Source of the DNA: Sporopachydermia quercuum
Taxonomy: Eukaryota; Ascomycota; Sporopachydermiomycetes; Sporopachydermiales; Sporopachydermiaceae
Length of the DNA: 64,000 nt
NCBI GenBank assembly: GCA_001599295.1
Contig: BCGN01000010.1
Coordinates: 310,001-374,000 of the forward strand
Direction: 5' to 3'
A program made the position numbers and the translations under genes. Below the pieces are notes generated by a model, which was not told the DNA's origin, searched no databases, and saw nothing but the letters and a program-made list of their open reading frames with translations. Shown piece by piece: positions 32,737 through 43,256 of the stretch (positions within the stretch are counted from its first letter, which is position 1; each line of letters opens with the position of its first letter).

Positions 32737-34224
32737 TCATTGTGAATGAACACTTTGCCAACGCCATAACCTTTCCTTCATTGATTTGATCTCTTCGTGC
32801 ATCAGCATTAATTTTTCATACTGCCTTTTATCCTTATTGCGAGCTTTTCTCACTGTCATATAAAGATTTCTATACGCAGGATAAAGCTTTCTAAACTTCT
32901 TGGCTAATTCAAACATCCGCTGTTTTGTATCATCCAGCCCAGTTTCTGGTGAAGAAACAGAAGAATTAGAAGTTGTACGCGACTTAGGTGACCTTCCATC
33001 ACTTGAAATGCTGCTGTTAGAGTCTGAATCGGAATCAACGAGAACATCAGACTTTCTTTTTCTTGTCTGTGAGTTAGTTTGTTGTGGAGATCTGAGAGGC
33101 TTCGGAAATAATGAAGAAGAAATATTAGGAGAAGAGTAATTGGAACTATTAGAACGTTTGATTCCACCTGTTTTCAATGGTGAAGTTTGTTTCTGTCTTT
33201 CTGGTGATTGACTTGATGATTGGGATCCTGCGCCTACCTCTGGCCCCACCTCAGGGCTATGGACGATTTCACGTTTTACTTTGATTCTTTGAATTGGTGG
33301 TTCAACTTTTGGATTGATAGGGATTGACGGCTCTTCGTCTCTTTCTTTTTCGAAATCACTTTCAATCACCTTTGCTTTCACTTTTTCCTTCTCTTCAATC
33401 AAATTTCTCCTTGCAGGATGGTTCTCAGGATAGCTCAGACGCTGATAGGCCGCTTTCGCTTGCTCAATGACAAACTCTCTCTGTTGATCTGTGTAATATT
33501 TCCAGTTCCATATCCTCAGCTCTGAATAGTATTTATCAGCCAAACAATACACGTTTGGTGATACTTGCTTCCCATATGTCTGAAGCACGGAGGTCACGTC
33601 ATGTATAGACGAGCGTGTTCTTTCAACAAGGGTCTGTATAGAAGACGGTCCTTTCATTGCTAGATACTGTGAGACTCGCACAGCGAGAGACTTCATTGGT
33701 TGAGAAGATAATGGCATTACTGGTAGTATTCGTGGAGATGAGGGTAAGGACTGAGCGTGGAATTGAGATAAAGAAGGAACCAAAGGACTTGTCATTCCAG
33801 AAGTACTCGAAGCTGAAGATAATGCAGATTTTGGTCTTGGTGGTATACCATTATATAAAATTGTAGTTTTATGTGCATTTTTCGATCGTTGTATTTCATC
33901 AGACTTGGATTTGAGAGCGGTCCACGAAGAGCTCTTATCATTGATTATAAGCTTATGAGAGATACACCCCAGTTTATTATATGAACCATCGAGTAGTAAT
34001 GGCGTTGGTGAACCATTGGCTTCAATTGATTTAGTAGCACCATGCTTCAATTGGTATAATTCCGTCGTAGATGGTTCAGGAAGCAGATCACCTCCATAGG
34101 CTTTACCATTGATAACCAGCCTTGGTAATGATTGCGATAGAGAGATCCTCACTGCATTTGGGTTTGATTTAATCTGTGCCAGCAGATCTGGTGTGAGTTT
34201 TATTTGAATGGCAGGCAATGCCAT
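32737..34224 (-). CDS. ELL-like RNA polymerase II elongation factor
   Basis: This 495-aa protein resembles the ELL family, which stimulates Pol II elongation. The N-terminal region is beta-rich (IQIKLTPDLLAQIKSNP, LSQSLPRLVINGKAYGG). A winged-helix-like block about residues 185-275 aligns in pattern with the human ELL segment following FRDRVLHLLALRPY: AVRVSQYLAMKGPSSIQTLV, then YCLADKYYSELRIWNWKYYT and DQQREFVIEQAKAAYQRL. A long S/P/K linker leads to a C-terminal helical module (MFELAKKFRKLYPAYRNLY, EEIKSMKERLWRW) like the occludin/ELL homology region. ELL is, to my knowledge, absent from S. cerevisiae but present in S. pombe. The assignment is from pattern matching by eye. Confidence 0.68.
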   Translation of the reverse strand: MALPAIQIKLTPDLLAQIKSNPNAVRISLSQSLPRLVINGKAYGGDLLPEPSTTELYQLKHGATKSIEANGSPTPLLLDGSYNKLGCISHKLIINDKSSSWTALKSKSDEIQRSKNAHKTTILYNGIPPRPKSALSSASSTSGMTSPLVPSLSQFHAQSLPSSPRILPVMPLSSQPMKSLAVRVSQYLAMKGPSSIQTLVERTRSSIHDVTSVLQTYGKQVSPNVYCLADKYYSELRIWNWKYYTDQQREFVIEQAKAAYQRLSYPENHPARRNLIEEKEKVKAKVIESDFEKERDEEPSIPINPKVEPPIQRIKVKREIVHSPEVGPEVGAGSQSSSQSPERQKQTSPLKTGGIKRSNSSNYSSPNISSSLFPKPLRSPQQTNSQTRKRKSDVLVDSDSDSNSSISSDGRSPKSRTTSNSSVSSPETGLDDTKQRMFELAKKFRKLYPAYRNLYMTVRKARNKDKRQYEKLMLMHEEIKSMKERLWRWQSVHSQ

Positions 34225-36876
34225 AGCTTAGTTCTTCTACTAGGCTGCCTGGGTAGATGAGATGCTGATAAATATGGCTAAACCGCCAAATGAAGGGTCA
34301 GGATTGACTCTATTGAAAAGTATCTTCTGATCAAAATGTCTATTGGTTCTCAAAATCAGGGAAATACCTTACGTTATTTCATCGCAAACGAGAAGCAATT
34401 GTCAATGACTACTACACTCTGTACCCACTATCAATGCGCTTTCTATATGTGTTCAGATGCATGGTACGGAGATAAATAGTAGATCCCTCTTAATGAATAG
34501 TATAGATCCTTTTCTATGAGAGAAAAAAGATAGGATAGAATAGTCAGCAGTCTTCGGATAGTTTGCCTAGGCAGAATGTGAAATTTTAGTCCTTAGATAG
34601 ATAGGCAATCTGCAAGGCATACATGTAACCCAAACCATGAGGGGTGTACGGAACAAAGATCCAACGACATAAATGATGATAATTGAGAAATACTTGTTAT
34701 AGTATACATTCATCAGTAACAACAGTAATGAATCAGAAACTATGGCAATATGTATGAGTGAAACGAAGCAATAAGAAGAAAATAGTAGGTATAATCCTTG
34801 CCTGAAATGCTGAATAAATGTGATAGTACTGTCTTACCAAAAGATGTTTAAAGGTAATTCACCTATAGGAGTGAGTGGAGAGTAGAAGCATCTCTCAGGT
34901 ATAAAATTATAAAATTATACTAAAGACTGATTGTAGCTATGAAATAGATATATATATTGACAGCATTTAGTTACTCTCTTCGTATGTATTATTTTATTTA
35001 GTTTAGGAAGGGGTACTTGATAATTTTCATGCCGTTTTTTTATAGGGAGCATCTTCTAGAATTAGCAAGTAGTAATAGCAGAATAGTCCCCAGGAAAAGA
35101 TGATCAATTGTAAAATAGAACTTGAAAGCTGCTTGATATGATAACAATCCTTCTACTATGCCTGGTAATGGGAACTACAAACACTTTCTTTTGGTCACGA
35201 ATTGACTTCTATCATATCATCTCTCATGAATCACCGAATTGACCATTCTTTCACCAAATGAAATACTGGACTAATCAGCAACTCTTACCTAATTTGTAAA
35301 GTAACGTGAATCCTTCTTATGTGGCTCTCCTGCTTACTCAACTCAGACAGCGCGACAAGAACATAATCTCCGTAGAATGGAGATGGTGTTCCAAACTCTA
35401 CAGTTGCTCCCCAGCTAAAAGGTTTTTTCATTCACCTATTAAAGTAATCACCCTGAGCATCGATTGTCCTGGTGATCCGATGCATCATTATTATATATAG
35501 AGACCAACCGCATGTAACCCCTTCCATAGTATAACCTATTTTAGGTCCTTTTCTCCAAATCCCTGTCCACTACCCCATCTAAATGATTCAAGTTTGATCC
35601 CAACAATACGTTGATAAATATCACACTCGGGTACCCGAAAACCATTGATCCGTTCTTTCCTATTCATTCTTTTCCTTCTAATTTTTCATTCTCTGCCCGG
35701 TAACGCTTTTTACCCTTCCTTTAACGTCGTTTGTTTTATCGCTTCCCTTAACGATTGGAAAAAATCATTCAAAAAAGGAAAGAAAATTAATTAATTTGTT
35801 AAATGGGGTAATTGTTAACCTAGAGATTTGAACTTTAAATATAGATTCACCTGTGATTTTAAGTAGAAATATCCGAGTAGTTGAACTGTGCATGTCAGTG
35901 CGTCATGAGGGGATTTAGCAAGACGATAACGTACATTTAGATGGATGATTTGCGGGAGAGTTAAGGAAGGATAGTTGACTAGGAGCTGATAGTTTCATCT
36001 TCAGTTCTCAGATGACTTTTTAATTTCAGATTTTGATGAACGATGGCCTCAGGAAACAGTATAAAGTGCACTAGGAGGGAAAAATAAATATAAAAAGAAA
36101 TTTTTACNGCTGACTGATCATCAATAGCAGCTACACATTTAATAAGTAAAGTCATACCATATACTATCGAAGCCCAATTTCTATATGTGCTCTCTGCGGA
36201 TCAATCATAATCCATTTATACCCATGCCTGGGCAAAAACTAAATTTAAAATTGCCCGAACTAGCATGATTTTCCTTTCACTTTCTTCTGCCTAGGAAAGT
36301 CAAATTACTTGGGTATATACGAAGAATATTAATTGGTAATTCTTTCTAGTCTATGAGGTAGTTTCAATTACTCTTGCATAATATTGCATACAGGCTACAT
36401 TGTCCATTGGACTTGGTCACTACTAATCAACTTGGTGATATAATCATTTTTAGTGACGAATTGAGTAAATGAAGGAAAAAATAGCATGACATAAGCGAGG
36501 TTTGCTGTTGTCTTGACAGTTCTGATGGGGATATTAATATTGTTATTACTCTGATGAAGAAAAGGAGCAAGAGGAAATGATTCGAGAGATGATCGAAGAC
36601 CTAATGTGTCGTGATGCAGGATTGTAACAATAGAAGTGCGCCGTCTATTGTAGCATAAAGGCATTGTGTATGGGTTAAACAGACTCACGGCTTTAGTACT
36701 GAAAACTATATAGTATAGAAGTGAAATGGTGAATTACTACGATTAATTATTTCTATACCGCATTTTGTTATTCTTATGAGAATCAAAAGCTTTCTGTAAA
36801 GTGGCTGATCAATCTAAGAGACTAAATTTTTTTATATTTATATGTAGAGTGTGCAAATTATATAACTGCATCGTGT
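34225..36876. other. 2.65 kb gene-poor region between ELL-like gene and YFH1
   Basis: No convincing ORF lies here. The longest frame (36395-36688 minus, 97 codons) has no domain or compositional support. It contains the ELL-like promoter, several A/T-rich tracts and one ambiguous base (36110). A non-coding RNA or an unrecognised multi-exon gene could be present. Confidence 0.55.
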
Positions 36877-37377
36877 CTACAGATTCAATGATCGACCTGT
36901 AATTTGCTTCATCTCATCTTGCAGAAGTTGGGTCAAATCACTGCCATCTCTCAGACTTATCCATTTACCACCAATATAGTCATACCTGTTTGGCCCAGAT
37001 ATAGGACTACTTAACCAGATCTGTTTATTGGGAGGTTGCTTATTCAAAACGTAATCTCCTTGTGGGGTTTCTAAGTTCATAACTCCCATAGTTAATTCAG
37101 CATCAATGCCTTCTACTTCTTCCATAAGTTCTTCCAATGCTTCCATATATTTATCCAGTTGTTCATCAGCTATATGATGGTACTCGCCGTCTTCTAGCTC
37201 GGTTATATTAGATTCTGTGTATGTACCATAGCTTCGGATTCCAATACTAATTATACCGTTGAACTTAGAAGCTCGCCTATTCAACGTAAGATATGATACA
37301 TTACTGATATTCTGTGAATTGATACTATTTCTACCAGCTATCACTGCTGATCTTAGTAAGAAAACTCTTCTCCACAT
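36877..37377 (-). CDS. YFH1: frataxin, mitochondrial iron-sulfur cluster assembly
   Basis: This 166-aa frataxin is an iron-binding matrix protein that stimulates Fe-S cluster synthesis on Isu1/Nfs1. The start at 37377 gives a mitochondrial presequence (MWRRVFLLRSAVIAGR); the frame is open to 37437 but the extra residues are acidic and unlike a presequence. The mature part has the acidic first helix (ADEQLDKYMEALEELMEEVE), then the conserved beta-sheet core QGDYVLNKQPPNKQIWLSSP and GPNRYDY, and a final helix. All hallmark residues of the family are present. It lies divergent from the cyclophilin gene. Confidence 0.96.
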   Translation of the reverse strand: MWRRVFLLRSAVIAGRNSINSQNISNVSYLTLNRRASKFNGIISIGIRSYGTYTESNITELEDGEYHHIADEQLDKYMEALEELMEEVEGIDAELTMGVMNLETPQGDYVLNKQPPNKQIWLSSPISGPNRYDYIGGKWISLRDGSDLTQLLQDEMKQITGRSLNL

Positions 37378-38339
37378 TATGAAAATCCAATTGCACCTAT
37401 CTATCTTTGCGAAATCTTGATAAATGTCTGTCAACAACTTTTGGCCAGTTTTCGTTAATTAAACAAGTGATCAAATGATCAATTGTTCTTCCCACTTTAC
37501 TTATTCGCATTTCATGGTAATATCAAATCCAACTTGTAGCAGATATTAGTGGTTAAGACCTCAAGTCTCATCTTGAAAGTTTCTAAGAATTTTCAAAATA
37601 TTCTCTCCCAAAAAGGAAATTCTGCTATCTAATCCAGCAAAAGCCACACAGAGCTAGTAAAATGTTATAGGAAGAAACTGACAAGGACGCGACTATATTT
37701 GAAGCAGTATATAAATTATTTCATGGGCTTTCAAAAAGATGGAGAGTAAAGTAAATCAGTGATGTGATGCGTTTCAAATTATGAATGCCATTATGTCAAA
37801 TACGCTAGCTGTTTCAAACCGAACCAATATAATGGAAACACGTGAGAAAATGCAAAGGAGTAAGGGTATACATTATGTACATGTTGGTATCCCAGTGTAG
37901 ATTAAACAACAATCATTTACTATGAAGAGAAGTTTATACATACAACTGTCTACTGTTTTACATCATCGATTCTCTTCCGACTTGTGCTGACAAGAATAAG
38001 CAAGAAAACCTTAAAATCAAAATAGTGCTCTCCGCGACATGCAAGTTATGCGCACATGAATGCATGCTTTTGAACCTAAAATTTTGCAAAGACGAAAAAC
38101 AATTGAATGAGAACAGTGGAATGCCATTTGAATAATTCTTATATCTTTTGGCATAATAACAGCACAATCAATATATTCTGGAATAATCGATGAAGAAGAC
38201 ATATAAGTCAAGAATGATAATTGTTGCCATCACAGTTTGGTTTGTTGAAAGTTTGACAGTCTTAGTTAGCATTCTTAATTGATGTTTATAAGCTAGTAGG
38301 TATAAAAACGCATCTCATATCAACAGTTGCATTATCAAT
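37378..38339. other. divergent promoter region YFH1 / cyclophilin H
   Basis: About 960 bp between divergent starts. No ORF of quality is present; frames of 64-69 codons on the minus strand near 37958-38211 look random. An ACGCGA core occurs near 37688. Nothing else was recognised. Confidence 0.5.
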
Positions 38340-39224
38340 ATGAACAACGGCAATCCCATAGTGTTTTTCGATGTAAGTGTTTTAATAATTTGCTCTGGGT
38401 AAAATGGCTGTTACTGAGATAAGAATTTGAGCTAACAAACCCAAGATCGATCTAGGAAGTACGTATTTTCAAAGCATGGCTTTATATTGTAATAATGCAA
38501 CTACGTTATCGAGCAAACCAGTTAACCAAAAACTTATCAGGAATTCCACTAGGAAGAGTTAAATTTGAACTCTTTGCTGAAGAAACTCCTCGAACAGCAG
38601 AAAATTTCCGACAGTTTTGTATTGGTTATAGAGAGAATGGTAAAATAATAGGCTACAAGTCAACCAAGTTTCACCGAGTGGTAAGTATTTAATCTTCCTA
38701 CACCAACCATCATTTATGGAATTCCCATAGGCAATGATATACTAACATGATACTGACAGATTCGAGATTTTATGGTACGCAACTTTCAGGAGGCAGACAC
38801 AACTTGGCCAATTCAACCAATTAATATTGAATAACTCTAACAATTAATGCAGATACAAGGAGGTGATTTTATTCATCATGATGGAAGAGGTTCAAAGTCA
38901 ATATATGGACAGAGTTTTCCTGATGAAAAGTTCTTACCACGTAAGTAGTTTGATAGTGATATTAAATTTCAATAGAGATAAACAACTAACCAATAAATCT
39001 ATTCAGACTCTAAATATGCTCTCAGTATGGCTAATTCAGGGAAAGATACCAACGGATGTCAATTTTTCATATGCACAGGCGACTGTTCACATTTAGATGG
39101 GAGACATGTCGTATTTGGACGTGTCATTGAGGGACAAGATATTATTGATAAGATAAACGTGATTCGCACAGTTGATGAAAAACCCGTGACTGATATAAAC
39201 GTTGTTCAATGTGGGGAGATGTAA
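38340..39224 (+). CDS. cyclophilin H (spliceosomal peptidyl-prolyl isomerase), six exons with two microexons
   Basis: The 168-aa cyclophilin matches PPIH/USA-CyP, a U4/U6 snRNP component. The exons are 38340-38372, 38446-38458 (13 nt), 38541-38680, 38760-38774 (15 nt), 38853-38940 and 39007-39224. The product reads [26 protein letters not shown], then [57 protein letters not shown] and a QCGEM end, collinear with human PPIH without gaps at the exon joins. Every intron (66-82 nt) has a GTAAGT or GTACGY donor and an AG acceptor, and each has an AAC-ending branch-like site, with TACTAAC at 38740-38746. The catalytic Arg (FHRV), Phe and Gln (QGGDF) of cyclophilins are present. S. cerevisiae has no clear PPIH orthologue. 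Confidence 0.9.
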
Positions 39225-40409
39225 ATATGTATGATAAGAGATAATCAAAGTAGTACCCGTAGTTATATGATGACTGTAAATAGATCTTGGCTACTTGTTA
39301 TGGAAAAACGATGGATCAGTCATCTAACTATAATCATGTAAACCAAACAACTAATTCAATGCTTTCCCATTTTTAAGCAATTTGCACGAGCTACTGATTT
39401 CTTAGACTCTCCTGGCTCGTTGCCCTCTTTTCTCCTCTTTTTTCACCTTTTCTCGCTTCACCTCAGCCCCTTCGCTTCATTGCCTTTATTCCCACAACCC
39501 CAATCCCCTAACATGTTCCATGTCTCATACAGCCACATATCCTTCGCCCCAACAAAATCTTCAGGCTGCCCCTATATCTCCCATCGTCTCTTTTCAGGGG
39601 CCAATACACGTCACAAATACCAACACTACCCGATTCATTCCTCCACAATAAAAATTAACTACTACCAAGCGCATCCTTATGTTACGCAACTTACATACAA
39701 TTGATGAACCAGAGAACAAAACATTCTTAATTGGTCTCATCCGAACATCAACAACATTTCTATCAAAGGACCATTTCCAAGTATCATAAATTGGACCCCT
39801 GACTGAAATTGAAGGTTTCAAATTTGTGGATTGATTGGTTCGGCATATTTTTCCAATAATTCGATCCTTTGCAGTCAATGAGCAAGTGAAAGGAATCAAA
39901 CGGGAGTCAGAAAGTAGACCTATTTAGATTCTCTTTCTCTTTCTTTTTTTCTTTCTTTCTTTCTTTTTTCTTCTTTCTTTATCTTTTCTTTTTGTTCTAA
40001 TTTTATTCATTTTAGCTTAATAATTCGATCAAATTTGCTCTCTCTTCGTTCGGGGCTCTTTTGTACTGTTCTTGTTCTATGTTTTTAGTCTATATTGGGA
40101 TTTCTCTAGGTAGTTTTCTTGATTAATATTCTTATTTCATTTCATTCAGTTTACTCTCAACAGAACAGGATTCTGCTAAATTTCAATTGATTTTACAGGC
40201 GCACGCTGAACTCTCAATCGGGCTGTGTTCAGGCCAATTACCATCTTGTTTCAAACTCAATTGAAGAATCGTTCACCGACGGAACTAATACTATCAAAAA
40301 GTGCACCTTGCTATAATAGCTATCTCAACAACTTTCACAAGATACTTTTACTTAGTTCTTGTTGATAATTCTATTTGAGCCTCTACTATTTATATCAAAT
40401 TTAGAAGCC
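39225..40409. other. cyclophilin 3' flank and PUB1 promoter with pyrimidine tract
   Basis: About 1.2 kb. A strongly strand-biased C/T tract at 39929-39995 and further T-rich sequence to 40160 precede PUB1, a common feature of highly expressed yeast promoters. Frames near 39420 and 39594 overlap in opposite directions and have no gene character. Confidence 0.55.
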
Positions 40410-41771
40410 ATGAGCGAAGGTGAACCTCATGCAGCACCGCTTGCTGCCCCTATTTTGGATGCTGCTGTACTTGAAGCAGCTAGCGGATCAAATCCTATAC
40501 CTACAAACGTGACCAACAAGCAACTCCAACAAAATCAACAACAGCAGACAGAGGCTCAAGCACAAGGAGTCCAATCTGACCTGGAAAACGAAACTGAGGG
40601 AACTGTCCCTTCCGGAGAACCAGAGGCGCCTACTCCTGCACCAGTCAATGCTACTGAAGGCGGAAGAGAAATTTCCTCCAAAGTGTTATATGTTGGAGGA
40701 ATTGACCCGTCAGTAACTGATTCAATGATAAATGAACTGTTCTCAGTCACAGGGAAAGTTCTCACTGTGAAAATTCTCCCCGATAAGAATAACCGTGGAT
40801 ACAACTATGCCTTTGTTGAATACGATGATCATCCAGCAGCCGATATGGCTCTTCACACACTTTCTGGACGCAGTTTGAATGGTTCAGAGATTAAAATTAA
40901 CTGGGCTTTCCAATCACAACAGGCAAAATCTTCAGACTATTTCAACCTGTTCATTGGTGATCTTTCACCGGAAGTAACTGATGAAATGCTTAGAAAAGCA
41001 TTTGAGAAATTCCCTTCTTTGATTGAAGCTCACGTAATGTGGGATATGCAAACTGGTCGCTCCAGAGGGTATGGCTTTGTTGTTTTCGAGAACAGGGCTG
41101 ATGCTGAAACTGCTTTAGGCGCCATGAACGGTCAATGGATTGGTAATAGACCTATTAGATGCAATTGGGCTACCCATAAAAGAGATAGCAATAACTATCA
41201 CCAGCCTCAGCATCATCATAATAACCAACAACACCATTATTCCAGCCCTGGTATCAGTCCTTATGACAATCTGAACATTGGTGCTAATAACGGAGTCAAT
41301 GGCTCTAATAACTCAAACAATCCATCTTTCAATGTGAATAGACAATATAATCCTGCCTTATCAATGTCTGGAGCTTCACCTTCTACTGGTTCTCCTTCTA
41401 CCGGCAATATATATGCTCAATCACGTTCAAGTATCCCACCTCCAATGATGGGAATGCCAGTGATGAATCCTTCTTATGATATGGTACTTCATCAGTCACC
41501 CAACTGGCAAACAACAGTGTATCTAGGCAATTTGGCCCATTTCACTACTCAGAATGACTTGTTGCCTTTACTGCAAAACTTTGGCTTCATTGTTGACTTC
41601 AAATATCAACCAGATCGCGGTTGTGCTTTTGTTAAATACGATTCCCATGAAAGGGCTGCTTTAGCTATTGTTCAGCTAAGTGGTTATTCTGTCAATGGCA
41701 GACCATTGAAATGTGGCTGGGGTAAAGAAAGACCCAGATATCAAAATTTCAGGGGTAAAGGAAGGCCTTGA
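40410..41771 (+). CDS. PUB1: poly(A)/poly(U)-binding protein Pub1 (TIA-1 family), three RRMs
   Basis: This 453-aa RNA-binding protein is involved in mRNA stability and stress granules. The start at 40410 (MSEGEPHAAP) follows the family pattern; an in-frame ATG at 40359 would add a hydrophobic leader not seen in relatives. The protein has a Q/A-rich N-terminus, then RRM1 about 40677-40905 (VLYVGGIDPSVT, YAFVEYDD), RRM2 about 40935-41170 (NLFIGDLSPEVTDE, RSRGYGFVVFE), and an N/Q/H-rich prion-like linker. RRM3 is at 41513-41730 (TVYLGNLAHFTTQNDLLPLL, GCAFVKYD) and the protein ends CGWGKERPR. The linker is the part associated with granule formation in S. cerevisiae Pub1. Confidence 0.95.
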   Translation: MSEGEPHAAPLAAPILDAAVLEAASGSNPIPTNVTNKQLQQNQQQQTEAQAQGVQSDLENETEGTVPSGEPEAPTPAPVNATEGGREISSKVLYVGGIDPSVTDSMINELFSVTGKVLTVKILPDKNNRGYNYAFVEYDDHPAADMALHTLSGRSLNGSEIKINWAFQSQQAKSSDYFNLFIGDLSPEVTDEMLRKAFEKFPSLIEAHVMWDMQTGRSRGYGFVVFENRADAETALGAMNGQWIGNRPIRCNWATHKRDSNNYHQPQHHHNNQQHHYSSPGISPYDNLNIGANNGVNGSNNSNNPSFNVNRQYNPALSMSGASPSTGSPSTGNIYAQSRSSIPPPMMGMPVMNPSYDMVLHQSPNWQTTVYLGNLAHFTTQNDLLPLLQNFGFIVDFKYQPDRGCAFVKYDSHERAALAIVQLSGYSVNGRPLKCGWGKERPRYQNFRGKGRP

Positions 41772-42722
41772 TGGTCTTGACCTCTTCTCTCTAATATACA
41801 AATACCCTTGTTTGGATGTATGCGGGGAAAGGTTTTTTTNTTTTTGCTATTTAAAAAACGGGAATAATAATGATCAAATAAGAGGAAAAGGGTCCATTGG
41901 AGTATTTGTATTCGTTTCTTTTATTGATATCTTTGGAAGGATAGTCTCATTATATCAACGGTTATTCATATGATGGCTTTTTTTATTGTTTCTTTTCTTT
42001 TCTTTTCTTTTCTTTCTTTCTTTCTTTTGTTTCTTTTCTTATTGTTTCTTATAATTTCTTATTATTTCTAGTTTTGTCTTCACCAAATCTTTGTATTCAC
42101 TAATGGTTTTTTCTTGGGCCATTTATTTCAATTCTTTACCTTACCTATGTTACCAGTTTTTTATATGAATTCTGTATGTACTATTTGTTAGGCGTTTCTT
42201 TCTGCTGTTGTGAGAATTTTTGTTTATTAGCTGGAATAATTCATAAATATGTATATCAGAAGTGTTTGTAGTGCCTTTTGCTTTAGAGATCCGAGGATAA
42301 TGATGAGTATAATTATTATGACATTGATGATTACTTTCGATTGAATAAATTCGTAGGAGCAGCAAAAGTGCTAGAAGTAATTTAGTTTTCCTACTAACTA
42401 CATGGCTTGGTTGAGCTACAGGATAATAACAGATAGCTCAACGAAAGATTTAATATTTTTTATAATATCAGAGTTTTACTATTACTCAATTCTTTTTTAT
42501 TAACACAATAAATAATGCTGATGGCAATGGTTTATTATTACAACTGCATATTACCGCAATATGCCAATTCTCATCTTGAAACATTCTGTTCAGCCTTGAG
42601 AATGCAATAGCTTACCACCTCCCATTACATACTAGCTATTATTTTTCAAGGTACTCATCAAATCAATTTCCTTCAAAGCTGCTCAATTAATTCCCACGGT
42701 ATTCTCCCTGTATTTCTCATCA
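41772..42722. other. PUB1 3' flank with TTTCT microsatellite
   Basis: About 950 bp between convergent genes. A pure-pyrimidine TTTCT/CTTT repeat lies at 41989-42040 and is followed by T-rich sequence, probably the PUB1 3' UTR and terminator region. No gene was recognised. Confidence 0.6.
41989..42040. repeat. TTTCT/CTTT microsatellite
   Basis: A run of TTTTC pentamers passes into CTTT tetramers. It lies about 220 bp downstream of the PUB1 stop codon and is likely to vary in length between strains. Confidence 0.85.
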
Positions 42723-43256
42723 TTATGCTAACTCTTCATAGTCTATTCTTTCACTGGTTCTCTTTCCAACAGTTTCTTTCAAAATAGTTGCCCTTTCTAG
42801 CTCTTCTTCTCTCTCGTCATTTTCTTCCTCCTCTTTAATCAGATCATCCAGATCATAGTCGAATTTGTCAACTTCTTGTCCTGTACCACCGGCTCTTCCC
42901 CTTTCACCCGTGCCAATATTACGGTTCCTTAGTCCAGAAGATACTGCCTGATTACTACTATTACTCACGAACTTCACAGGTAAGCTTTCTGGTCCAATGT
43001 GGTGGATTTTATCTTTCAAATTATCAAAGTTGAACTTCTGAGCTCCTGAAGTCATAGCTTTCTTGTCATCTTCTGAGAAGTCTACTGGTCTATAGACATC
43101 TGATTCATCGTCATCTTTATGTAGTTCCTTCGCTTCAGGTACAATCTTCTTTGGAGTATTTTGATATTTATACGTCCCTAGTCCTGAAACCAAAGGCAGG
43201 ATGATAACGAAAACACAGGCAATGATAATTATCGCCAGAATAGTAAATATATTCAT
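42723..43256 (-). CDS. uncharacterised single-pass membrane protein
   Basis: I do not recognise this 177-aa protein. The start at 43256 places a strong hydrophobic segment at the very N-terminus (MNIFTILAIIIIACVFVIIL, about residues 2-26), likely a signal anchor. The rest is hydrophilic, with an acidic stretch (HKDDDESDV), a short N/S and G/R-rich part (GERGRAGGTG), a very acidic Asp/Glu block (residues about 133-155) and the C-terminal end ERIDYEELA. There is no clear cleavage site. The frame continues upstream to 43313, but the extension lacks conserved character. Intact length, an ordered layout and ATG context favour a real gene. A C-terminal cytosolic tail on an ER or vesicle membrane is inference. 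Confidence 0.72.
   Translation of the reverse strand: MNIFTILAIIIIACVFVIILPLVSGLGTYKYQNTPKKIVPEAKELHKDDDESDVYRPVDFSEDDKKAMTSGAQKFNFDNLKDKIHHIGPESLPVKFVSNSSNQAVSSGLRNRNIGTGERGRAGGTGQEVDKFDYDLDDLIKEEEENDEREEELERATILKETVGKRTSERIDYEELA

Noticed and set aside
36395-36688. 97-codon minus-strand frame upstream of YFH1's 3' side
   Set aside because: No domain, targeting signal or compositional support; consistent with chance in AT-rich DNA.
39420-39899. Overlapping frames on both strands before PUB1
   Set aside because: They overlap each other in a C/T-rich promoter and show no protein-like features.
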